A DNA stretch of 10,329 nucleotides from Pseudomonadota bacterium (GTDB lineage: Bacteria > Myxococcota > Polyangia > Polyangiales > Polyangiaceae): the NCBI GenBank assembly GCA_023419055.1, contig JAEZYO010000465.1, positions 1-10,329 on the forward strand, written 5' to 3'. Under the pieces are notes generated by a model. It was given only the letters and a program-made list of their open reading frames with translations, did no database searches and was not told the DNA's origin. Shown piece after piece: positions 1 through 6,072 of the stretch. How positions within the stretch are numbered: the stretch's first letter is position 1; each line of letters begins with the position of its first letter. A program made the translations under genes and the position numbers.

Positions 1-19
1 CGTTGGCCATGGGCGAAGA

Positions 20-163
20 GTCGACAGTCGCGCGTCGTCAGTCAACAGGGGTTATTACGAGAAGTTGATAGTCGAGAGTCGATAGGGAGCGCGAGTCGAT
101 AGGGGGGCGCGAGTCGATAGGGGGCGAAGGAGAGACCCCTAACGACTATCAACTCTCGACTTC
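20..163. repeat. Degenerate heptamer repeats (GTCGATA type) on both strands
   Basis: This gene-free stretch lies just past the 3' end of the minus-strand PglZ-like gene and is built from 7-base units. Contiguous units run at 20-47 (gtcgaca, gtcgcgc, gtcgtca, gtcaaca) and at 64-84 (gttgata, gtcgaga, gtcgata). Isolated gtcgata copies sit at 95-101 and 113-119. On the opposite strand three units lie at 140-160 (gtcgaga, gttgata, gtcgtta when read on the minus strand). The 61-81 block and the 143-163 block are therefore imperfect inverted copies with two heptads swapped, and could fold into a mismatched hairpin. Function is unknown. An intergenic satellite family or a loose terminator for the PglZ-like gene are both possible. 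Confidence 0.6.
85..119. repeat. Two-copy tandem repeat, 17/18 bases
   Basis: Two adjacent copies of a G-rich unit ending in gcgcgagtcgata are seen: 85-101 (17 bases) and 102-119 (18 bases). A further partial copy of the G-run (gggggcg) follows from 120. The copies differ by a short insertion and one substitution in the G-run. Each unit contains one gtcgata heptamer, so this tandem is nested within the wider heptamer region. Confidence 0.65.
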
Positions 164-172
164 TGCGCGCTA

Positions 173-1999
173 TCAGTGCAGGCCGCCGATGAGCCACGCG
201 AACGCGGGCACCAGCACCTCTTCGGGTCGAGTCCCGCCGTGGCGAGCCTTGGCGGTTCCGCCCTCGATCGGGTCCAGCAGGAAGCCGTGGTCGCCGAACA
301 CCATCACCAGAGTACGGGGCGGAAGCCTGCCGATGTAGTTGGCGAGCGCGTCCGCCGTCTCGTCGGCGAGCGCGTCCAGGCGCGACGCTTCGTCCCCGCC
401 GGCCTCGGAGAGGCGAGCCTCCACGATGTCGAGCTTCATGAGCTCGCGATGACCCGCCTTCACCCGGCGAGGCGTCGCGGCGCTGCGACCGCGAGCGACC
501 GGGATCTCCGAGTCCACCGAGCCCGTCCACTCGCGCAGAGCCTCGGGGCCGCGCCCGAGGAGCTCGAGCTGGGCCGCGGTGGTGGAAGGCAGGCACGACC
601 AGAGGAGCAAGCGCTCGGTGAGCGCCACCTCTTGCCCCAGCAGCGCGCGCAGCTGCTGCTCGACGCGCAGACCGAGGTCGAAGCGCATGCCGTCGACCAG
701 GACGAGCTGCACCGAGCGCGCGCCGTGGAGTCGCGCGATGCGGAGGGCCAGGTCGGGGACATCGACGACCATGGTCGGTCGCTTGCCGCGCACGCAGAGC
801 GCCGCGAAGGCTTCCTTGTAGCTCTGCGCAAAGCTCGTCGCCCAGGCTTCGAGCGTGGCGGCGGCTCGCGGCTCCGCGATCCCGCGCGCGAGCGCGTCGC
901 GGAGCGGCACGTAGCTCGTCACGAACATGCGCTCGACCGCGCCGAGCGGCTTCGGGCCGCGGGCGCTCTCGAGGTCGCGCATCCAGTTCGCCCACTGCTG
1001 TGAGGCGAGAGGATTCAGGGGGCCATGCGCGGGACGGAGCGGCGGCGCGAGGACGGGCTCCGGCTCCTCCGGGGGATCGGTGACCACGACTTCCGGCGCT
1101 TGAACGGCGGCTGCGGCGGGCGCCGCCTCCTCCTGACGAACCTCGGGCTGCGGTTCCGCTTCGACGGGCGCCTCGTCTTCGGGGCTATCGACGATCTCGG
1201 CGACGAACGGCGCGAGCGGAGTGTGCTCTTCCTTCGCGCGCGTCTCCTCGACGTGGCGCTCGACGAGCTCTGCGAGCAGCGCCGCCACGAGGTCGGAGGC
1301 GGGTTCGGGTTCCACGGCTTCGCGCGGAGGAGCCGGTGCCTCGGCGGCGACCTGGCTCTCGAGCTCGGCTTCGACCTGGCTGTCCTCCTCGGGCTCGAGC
1401 TCTGCGGGAGGGAGCGGCGCCGCGAGATCCATCGCGGCGATGCTGTGGGCGACGTCGGGCACGACGGCTGGAGCGGGCTCGCTGGTCGAGACGACGCGCG
1501 GGACTGCGTGGCCGAGGAGCTCATGAAGAGGAACCGGTCGCCCGTAGACACCGAGGTAGCGGTTGCGCTCGTCGAGATAGACGTGAACTGGACGCTCGGC
1601 GGTGGCGCGGAGCCACCAGCGGAGGACGGCGCTATCTTCCGCATCCAACGTTCCAGCCAGGGTGGCGATGCCGTCGAGAGGCGGCAGCCCGAGCGCAAGG
1701 CCGCGCAGCTCGACGAGGCGCGCGCGGTAGAGCTGGTCGCTGAGGGATCCGTCGAGATCGGCCGCAGCGCCGATCCCCGGACCACAAGCACCGCGGCGGA
1801 CCAGGCAGGCCTCGATGGCCTCTTCGATCACCACCGCGAGCTGCCCTCTTTCGCCAGGGCCGGGCGGCGGGACTGAAACGGAGAGCAGGCCTGCGCGGTC
1901 GGCCTCGGCCAGGTGGTCGAGGAGCTCGCTCGAGGAGACGAGCTTCACTCCTCCCATCACGTCGAGGCTGGGTGCGGTCGGAAGCGTGGCCAGGGTCAT
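173..1999 (-). CDS. PglZ-like / alkaline phosphatase superfamily domain protein
   Basis: This 608-residue protein has three parts. Residues 1-170 form an Ala/Leu-rich N-terminal region; about 175-330 is an acidic Glu/Pro/Ala-rich, probably disordered linker; about 335-608 is a folded C-terminal domain. The last part carries the marks of the alkaline phosphatase superfamily as seen in PglZ proteins: a hydrophobic strand ending VDGMRFD (D436, D441), LPSTT (472-474, candidate nucleophile), FGDHGF (D570, H571) and RHGG (H587). These Asp/His residues would be the metal ligands; that assignment is inference. PglZ proteins are known from BREX phage defence and two-component regulatory settings, but no BREX partner is nearby. 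There is no signal peptide, so it is probably cytoplasmic. The start is uncertain: the ATG at 1999 has no clear ribosome binding site, and M15 (MGGVKLV) is an alternative. It is read away from the 6S RNA, and its promoter must lie in 2000-2180. Confidence 0.75.
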   Translation of the reverse strand: MTLATLPTAPSLDVMGGVKLVSSSELLDHLAEADRAGLLSVSVPPPGPGERGQLAVVIEEAIEACLVRRGACGPGIGAAADLDGSLSDQLYRARLVELRGLALGLPPLDGIATLAGTLDAEDSAVLRWWLRATAERPVHVYLDERNRYLGVYGRPVPLHELLGHAVPRVVSTSEPAPAVVPDVAHSIAAMDLAAPLPPAELEPEEDSQVEAELESQVAAEAPAPPREAVEPEPASDLVAALLAELVERHVEETRAKEEHTPLAPFVAEIVDSPEDEAPVEAEPQPEVRQEEAAPAAAAVQAPEVVVTDPPEEPEPVLAPPLRPAHGPLNPLASQQWANWMRDLESARGPKPLGAVERMFVTSYVPLRDALARGIAEPRAAATLEAWATSFAQSYKEAFAALCVRGKRPTMVVDVPDLALRIARLHGARSVQLVLVDGMRFDLGLRVEQQLRALLGQEVALTERLLLWSCLPSTTAAQLELLGRGPEALREWTGSVDSEIPVARGRSAATPRRVKAGHRELMKLDIVEARLSEAGGDEASRLDALADETADALANYIGRLPPRTLVMVFGDHGFLLDPIEGGTAKARHGGTRPEEVLVPAFAWLIGGLH

Positions 2000-2030
2000 G
2001 GCCCGCCGAAAGTGGCCGAAACCGGCGCGC

Positions 2031-2127
2031 TGGCCCAGTTTTCTGCTGCACGACCACCGAGCTCGCGTCGCTCCCCGGTCGCGAGCTCACTCAGCTCGCG
2101 TGCTCAGGTCAATGGGCCAGTTTTCTG
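2031..2127. repeat. 15-bp direct repeat pair in the PglZ-like/6S intergenic region
   Basis: tggcccagttttctg (2031-2045) and tgggccagttttctg (2113-2127) match at 14 of 15 positions, with starts 82 bp apart. They bracket the inverted repeat at 2059-2088. The left copy lies about 30 bases upstream of the PglZ-like start codon and the right copy about 55 bases upstream of the 6S RNA. They could be binding sites for one regulator acting in both directions, or the remains of a small duplication. No function can be assigned from sequence. Confidence 0.5.
2059..2088. promoter_or_regulatory. Perfect 9-bp inverted repeat, possible operator or leader hairpin
   Basis: gagctcgcg (2059-2067) and cgcgagctc (2080-2088) are perfect inverted copies separated by 12 bases. 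A further agctcgcg occurs at 2093-2100. The element sits in the divergent gap between the PglZ-like gene (minus) and the 6S RNA (plus). It could be a dimeric repressor site, or a 5' leader hairpin of the PglZ-like transcript. No T-run follows on either strand, so it does not look like an intrinsic terminator. The rest of 2000-2180 contains no gene I can support and no clear -35/-10 pair. The AT-rich stretch 2139-2172 is the most likely place for the 6S promoter. Confidence 0.4.
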
Positions 2128-2180
2128 GGTGCCTTCGGAAACTTTAGACGAAAATTAATCGTCAATTCGTGTTGGTCTCA

Positions 2181-2424
2181 GGGCCTGAACATTGACGTGG
2201 AGGGGTGCGATAAATAAGATGGGAAACGGCTCCCTCTGCAGGGCCCGGAGGTTGTAGTAACGAATCCCTTACAAGCCAACGAACAGGGAGGCGAGTTCGC
2301 GGTGAAGAGCTAGGCCCGGAACTTCGTTCACCGGGAAGCCGGAAGCTGCGAAAAGAGTCTCCCACCTAGCGATGCTAGGGGTTCGGGCTACAGTTCACCT
2401 CACGACCCAGGCGGTCAGGAGCCC
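2181..2424 (+). ncRNA. ssrS: 6S RNA (SsrS), regulator of RNA polymerase
   Basis: 6S RNA binds the housekeeping-sigma RNA polymerase holoenzyme by mimicking an open promoter. It dampens transcription in stationary phase and is released by short product-RNA synthesis. The call rests on similarity to E. coli 6S RNA recalled from memory. The segment 2331-2351 (ccgggaagccggaagctgcg and the next a) aligns with ccgagaagccttaaaactgcga. The hairpin-plus-motif cctagcgatgctaggggttcgggctacag (2365-2393; only key parts matter: small hairpin, then ggttc, then tacag) matches the E. coli 3' central-bubble hairpin followed by ggttcaagggttacag. The ends pair: gggcctga (2181-2188) with tcagg..ccc (2415-2424), and cgtggagg (2196-2203) with cctcacg (2398-2404). 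At about 244 nt it is longer than the E. coli RNA (184 nt). An intrinsic terminator follows directly. Exact ends are estimated from the closing stem. The usual neighbour ygfA is absent here. Confidence 0.78.
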
Positions 2425-2426
2425 AT

Positions 2427-2465
2427 GAATGGGCCGGCGTAAAGCGTCGGCCCATTCGCCTTTTT
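2427..2465 (+). terminator. Intrinsic terminator of the 6S RNA gene
   Basis: A 13-bp stem is formed by gaatgggccggcg (2427-2439) and cgtcggcccattc (2445-2457), closed by the 5-base loop taaag, with a single G-U pair. It is followed by gcc and five T residues (2461-2465). This is a textbook Rho-independent terminator, unusually clear for such a GC-rich genome. It defines the strand and 3' limit of the upstream non-coding RNA. Confidence 0.93.
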
Positions 2466-2540
2466 GTACGTCGAATTCCGCGTTCGGCCGCGACTAAGTC
2501 CCTTCCTTCAGCCGGTCCCCTGGATTACCGTCCCGCGGTC

Positions 2541-3359
2541 ATGAAAGTCAGACCGTCCGGAACCGGGGGCCGTTCCCCACGCGCGCTCAGGTGCTTGGTG
2601 CTTGGTTCGTTGGGGCTTTTGGTGGCAGCGATTCCGGCTACCGCCGCGGCGACCAAGATCAGCGGTCGCCTCGAGGGCTTTCGGCTGCTTTCCAATCCAG
2701 TGTGGTCGGAAGCACGGGACGGAGCGCACGGCTTTTCCTTCCGCGAACCCGTACCCACCGTCCGGGCGGAGTTCCGCCGCTTGTTCCCGCACATCCCGAA
2801 GGAGATGTGCGTCGCAGCGCTCGCCGCGACTCCTCAGAAGCCGGGAGGTGCCGTTCTCGTGCGCGTCGGCGGCGGCCGCACCACCCCCGTGACGATCGTG
2901 GTCGCACCGGGAACGAAGCTGACTTTCCAAAATACGGATCCGTTCAAGCACCGGCTCTACGGGGTCAACATCAAGACCTTCCCGCCGAACGACTCGAACG
3001 CCAGGGCCACGCGCGACTGGACGGTGACCGAGCCCGGCACCTACGAGATCCGGGACGAGCTCGCCCCGAGCCTGCGCATGTGGGTGGTGGCCGAGCCCAA
3101 CGTGGCCGCCATCGCTTACCCGTCGTTGAAGGGAGAGTTCTCGCTCAACGTCGAGCAGCCGGGCGAGTACACCGTGCAAGCGTTCTTCGCCGGTAAGAAG
3201 GTCGGCCCCGCGGTTCCCGTGAAGGTCGACGCCGCAGACGTCGACATCTCCAAGAACCCGCTCAAGGTCGGCGACCAGAAGGCGGCGGACGCCGCGGACA
3301 AGGCCGAGAAGGAAGCCAAGGAGCGCGCGGAGAAGGCCGAGAAAGAGGAGAAGAAGTAA
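2541..3359 (+). CDS. Exported cupredoxin-like protein with degenerate copper site
   Basis: The 272-residue product has an N-terminal export signal: Arg-rich residues 11-17, a hydrophobic core at about 18-31, then PATAAA, with cleavage near residue 35-37. Residues about 110-185 resemble a cupredoxin (plastocyanin-like) fold: TPVTIVVAPGTKLTFQN, then a His (H137) where the first copper ligand is expected, then TYEI (Y168) before the usual ligand loop. Plastocyanins have Cys, His and Met at Y+4, Y+7 and Y+12. Here these are Asp172, Ala175 and Met180, so copper binding is probably lost. Residues about 190-230 form a second beta-rich segment with GEYTV, reminiscent of carboxypeptidase regulatory-like domains. 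The last ~35 residues are a charged Ala/Glu/Lys tail, probably helical or coiled coil. It ends 2 bases before the next ATG, so the two genes are surely co-transcribed. No clear ribosome binding site precedes the ATG; no better start was found. The function of the pair is unknown. Confidence 0.82.
   Translation: MKVRPSGTGGRSPRALRCLVLGSLGLLVAAIPATAAATKISGRLEGFRLLSNPVWSEARDGAHGFSFREPVPTVRAEFRRLFPHIPKEMCVAALAATPQKPGGAVLVRVGGGRTTPVTIVVAPGTKLTFQNTDPFKHRLYGVNIKTFPPNDSNARATRDWTVTEPGTYEIRDELAPSLRMWVVAEPNVAAIAYPSLKGEFSLNVEQPGEYTVQAFFAGKKVGPAVPVKVDAADVDISKNPLKVGDQKAADAADKAEKEAKERAEKAEKEEKK
3345..3350 (+). promoter_or_regulatory. Ribosome binding site inside the upstream gene's tail
   Basis: gaggag lies 11 bases before the ATG at 3362 and within the last codons of the cupredoxin-like gene, whose stop codon is 2 bases from that ATG. 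This supports the chosen start of the sensor-like protein and implies translational coupling of the two genes. Confidence 0.65.
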
Positions 3360-3361
3360 AG

Positions 3362-4996
3362 ATGATCCTCTCTCGAGCCTGGTACGTCCTGCTCGCGCTC
3401 GTGCTCGGCGTCGCGACGTACGTCCTCTTCCTCGCGGCGGCCATGTACAACCGCGCGGGCAGCCGCGCTCTCGCCCAAGCGCTCTCCTCGGACGCGCAGG
3501 TCGTGTCCTGGTACCTGCGAAACGACGCTCGCGAACGTTCCGCTCGTCTGATCCAGTTCGCCCTCGATCCGGACGTCGCGAAGAACCTCCAGAAGTCGAC
3601 GGAGAACGAGCGTAAGGTCCCCGCGGAGTCTCGCGAGAAGCTGCTCGCGGCCCTGAAGAAGGTGAACGCGAGCATGCCCGCGGACGCGCAGTTCGACGCG
3701 GTCTTCGCCGTGGATCAGCACGGTCGCGTGGTCGCGCACCTCGGCTACGACCAGGCGGCGGGCATGGAGGACTTCGAGCTCGGCGGTTACCCGATCGTCG
3801 CCGACGCGCTCCACGGCTACATCCGAGACGACACCCTGGTCCTCGACCGCACTTACCGCGTCGTGGCCCGCCCCGTCGAGTTCGACCTCGGCTCGGCTCC
3901 CTCGGGGGCCATCATCGGGGCTCGCATCATCGATGATCGCTTCGCGCGCGAGCTCTCGTCGCGCACGGGAGCGGCGGTCGCCTTTTACGTCGGCGGTCAG
4001 CGCACGGCGTCGGGCGCCCCGGAAGGTTTCGACACGAGCCAGCTCGACCAGATCATGAGCGACCTCGGCGATCTCGAGAAGGACGAGGACTACACCTCGA
4101 AGGGCCGCAGCAAGGTGCGCGTGATCGGCACGTTGCTCAGCGTCCAGTACACGAAGCTCCCCGGCGAGGCCTGGCAGCTCGGTGCGGGCTACGCGGTGGC
4201 TCGTCGTCCGGTGCACGTGGACGGGCCGTTCGGGTTCTTCTCGGCGGCGGACGACACCGACAAGCAGCACGGCAGGATGCCGCTCGCGGCGCTCGTCGCC
4301 TTGATCGCGGCGGCAGTCGGCATCCTCTTTAGTTTGCTCGAGCACACTCGCCCGCTCCGCATCTTCAAGACGGAGTCGCAACGCTTCGCCAAGGGTGAGG
4401 CCGACCAGCTCGTGCCGAGCAAGTTCGGCGGCCTCTATCGGAAGATCGCTTCCGACATCAACGACGGCATCGACCAGCAGCTCGCCAAGGGCGGCGGCCC
4501 TCGCCGCGGCCCGACGGACTTCAAGGACGTGCTCGGTGACATCCCCGATCAGCCGCAGATGAGCGCGTTCAGCGTGCCGGGCGAATCGCCGGTCTCGGCG
4601 CCGGGCTCCTTCGATCCGATCTCGGTGGCGGAGGCCTCCGCGCCGCGCGCGCTCCCGCAGCCGCCCGGTCGCCGCCCCAAGCCTCCCGCTCCGAGGGGCG
4701 CGGCGGTGGCGGCCGGTCTCGACGCGACCATGCCGGAAGGGGCCGGCGCGCCCGTCAACGGTTGGGGCGCGGGCGACTCGGAGGAGAGCGAGTGGCGCTC
4801 GGTGTACGACGAGTTCGTCGCGTTGAAGCAGCAGTGCGGCGAGAACACCGAGGGTTTCACCTACGAGAAGTTCGAGCAGACGCTGCGCAAGAACCGCGAA
4901 ACCCTGATCAATCGCCACGGCGCGAAGCGAGTGAAGTTCTCCGTCTACGTGAAGGACGGGAAGGCCGCGCTCAAGGCGGCCCCCCTCCGAGACTGA
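3362..4996 (+). CDS. Two-TM sensor-like protein, MXAN_5187-family type
   Basis: The 544-residue membrane protein has TM1 at about residues 6-29 and a long extracytoplasmic region at about 30-305. That region has features of a PAS/Cache-like sensor: DAVFAVDQHGRVVAHLGYD, then GGYPIVADALHGYIRDDTLVLD, then a GAIIGARIIDD strand. TM2 spans about 306-328. A HAMP-like segment (TRPLRIFKTESQRFAKGE onward, about 329-375) follows, then a Pro/Ala/Gly-rich linker (about 385-475) and a compact C-terminal domain (about 477-541; EWRSVYDEFVALKQQCGE, then FTYEKFEQTLRKNRE). I recall this C-terminal domain from myxobacterial proteins named after MXAN_5187; that is memory, not a search. There is no kinase, methyl-accepting or cyclase domain, so any output must go through the C-terminal domain and partners. 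The gene is coupled to the cupredoxin-like gene, suggesting one envelope-sensing unit (inference). Confidence 0.85.
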   Translation: MILSRAWYVLLALVLGVATYVLFLAAAMYNRAGSRALAQALSSDAQVVSWYLRNDARERSARLIQFALDPDVAKNLQKSTENERKVPAESREKLLAALKKVNASMPADAQFDAVFAVDQHGRVVAHLGYDQAAGMEDFELGGYPIVADALHGYIRDDTLVLDRTYRVVARPVEFDLGSAPSGAIIGARIIDDRFARELSSRTGAAVAFYVGGQRTASGAPEGFDTSQLDQIMSDLGDLEKDEDYTSKGRSKVRVIGTLLSVQYTKLPGEAWQLGAGYAVARRPVHVDGPFGFFSAADDTDKQHGRMPLAALVALIAAAVGILFSLLEHTRPLRIFKTESQRFAKGEADQLVPSKFGGLYRKIASDINDGIDQQLAKGGGPRRGPTDFKDVLGDIPDQPQMSAFSVPGESPVSAPGSFDPISVAEASAPRALPQPPGRRPKPPAPRGAAVAAGLDATMPEGAGAPVNGWGAGDSEESEWRSVYDEFVALKQQCGENTEGFTYEKFEQTLRKNRETLINRHGAKRVKFSVYVKDGKAALKAAPLRD

Positions 4997-5018
4997 GCTC
5001 GCCGTCACTTCGCTCCGC

Positions 5019-5056
5019 CGACAGCCGAATCGCCTCACGGGGTGGTTCGGCTGTCG
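5019..5056 (+). terminator. Hairpin between the sensor gene and trxB
   Basis: cgacagccgaa (5019-5029) and ttcggctgtcg (5046-5056) form a perfect 11-bp stem with a 16-base loop, 23 bases after the stop of the sensor-like gene. There is no T-run downstream (acttcgagg follows), so it is not a canonical intrinsic terminator on the plus strand. It may end or stabilise the upstream transcript. The trxB promoter would then lie in the remaining ~40 bases or further upstream; I see no clear promoter. Confidence 0.5.
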
Positions 5057-5097
5057 ACTTCGAGGACCTTCCGTCTTAGGACACCCATCGACTCCCC

Positions 5098-6072
5098 ATG
5101 ACCGAGACTCGCACTCATAAGGTTCTGATCATCGGCTCCGGCCCTGCCGGACTCACCGCGGCCATCTACGCGGCGCGTGCCAACCTGAAGCCACTCTGCG
5201 TCGAGGGGTTCAACGCCGGGGGGCTCATTCCCGGCGGGCAGCTCATGTTCACGACCGACGTCGAGAACTACCCGGGCTTTCCGAAGGGCGTTACCGGTCA
5301 GGAAATGATGGCCGCGTTCCGCGAGCAGGCCGAGCGCCAGGGCACGGAGTTCATCACCGCCGACGTGCAGAAGGTCGACTTCTCCGAGCGGCCTTTCAAG
5401 GTGTGGGTGGGCGAGGACGAGAACGTGCTCCACCTCGCGCACACGGTGATCATTTCGACGGGCGCGCGCGCGAACTACCTCGGCTTGCCGAACGAGCAGC
5501 TCTTGAAGAACAAGGGCGTCAGCGCCTGCGCCGTGTGCGACGGCGCGCTCTTCCGCAACAAGCACGTCGCCGTCGTGGGCGGCGGTGACACCGCCATGGA
5601 GGAGGCGAGCTATCTCGCCGGCCTGTGCGCGAGCGTCACGCTCCTTCACCGCCGGGACGAGTTCCGCGCCTCGAAGGTGATGCAGGAGCGCGTCATGAAC
5701 CACGACAAGATCACCGTGCTGAAGAGCCACGTGGTGAGCGACGTGCTCGGCGTGGACCAAGACCAGGTCACGGGCATCCGCGTCAAAGACTTGAACTCCA
5801 GCAACGAGCGCACGCTCGAGGTGGCCGCGCTCTTCGTGGCCATCGGGCACACGCCGATGACCGACCTGTTCAAGGGCCAGCTCGAGCTCCACCCGAACGG
5901 CTACTTGAAGGTGAAGCCCGGCTCCACCGTCACCAGTATTCCCGGGGTCTTCGCGGCGGGTGACGTCGCCGATTGGACCTACCGGCAAGCCGTGACCGCG
6001 GCCGGTACCGGCTGCATGGCGGCTCTCGACGCCGAGCGCTGGCTGGCCGAGAATCTGCCGCACCATGGCTGA
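5098..6072 (+). CDS. trxB: Thioredoxin-disulfide reductase
   Basis: TrxB is an FAD-dependent cytoplasmic enzyme that passes electrons from NADPH to thioredoxin, keeping proteins reduced and supplying ribonucleotide reductase. The 324-residue product has the full low-molecular-weight TrxR layout: FAD-binding GSGPAG (13-18), GGQLMFTTDVENYPGF, redox-active CAVCDG (C144, C147), NADPH-binding GGGDTAMEEA (from G161) and HRRDEFRAS (H184-R186), a second FAD motif GVFAAGDVAD (283-292), and the YRQAVTAAGTGCMAALDAE end. The length is normal for the family and no key residue is missing. The ATG at 5098 leaves only seven residues before the first beta strand, as expected, though no strong ribosome binding site precedes it. 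The 3' end overlaps the next gene by 8 bases. Confidence 0.97.
   Translation: MTETRTHKVLIIGSGPAGLTAAIYAARANLKPLCVEGFNAGGLIPGGQLMFTTDVENYPGFPKGVTGQEMMAAFREQAERQGTEFITADVQKVDFSERPFKVWVGEDENVLHLAHTVIISTGARANYLGLPNEQLLKNKGVSACAVCDGALFRNKHVAVVGGGDTAMEEASYLAGLCASVTLLHRRDEFRASKVMQERVMNHDKITVLKSHVVSDVLGVDQDQVTGIRVKDLNSSNERTLEVAALFVAIGHTPMTDLFKGQLELHPNGYLKVKPGSTVTSIPGVFAAGDVADWTYRQAVTAAGTGCMAALDAERWLAENLPHHG

Noticed and set aside
1..10. Start of a minus-strand gene running off the left edge (ATG at 10-8)
   Set aside because: Only three codons are visible and no ribosome binding site precedes them, so it cannot be supported.
20..163. CRISPR array
   Set aside because: Units are 7 bases, degenerate and without uniform spacers; no cas gene is present.
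173..1999. BREX phage-defence locus built on the PglZ-like gene
   Set aside because: None of the other BREX genes (BrxC, PglX methylase, BrxL/Lon) is in the window, and the flanking genes are housekeeping or envelope genes.
2162..2365. Small minus-strand ORF of 67 codons over the RNA gene
   Set aside because: It lies on the structured 6S-like RNA, shows no protein signature and has no ribosome binding site; the terminator fixes the opposite strand as transcribed.
2181..2465. tmRNA, RNase P RNA or SRP RNA as identity of the non-coding RNA
   Set aside because: No tRNA-like ends or tag reading frame for tmRNA, no RNase P conserved core, and no SRP tetraloop motif; the 6S central motifs fit better.
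3116..5038. 640-codon open frame on the minus strand opposite the sensor gene
   Set aside because: Arg/His/Leu/Val-rich shadow of a GC-rich gene; the plus-strand frame has a signal anchor, TM segments and a ribosome binding site, and the shadow also crosses two gene borders.
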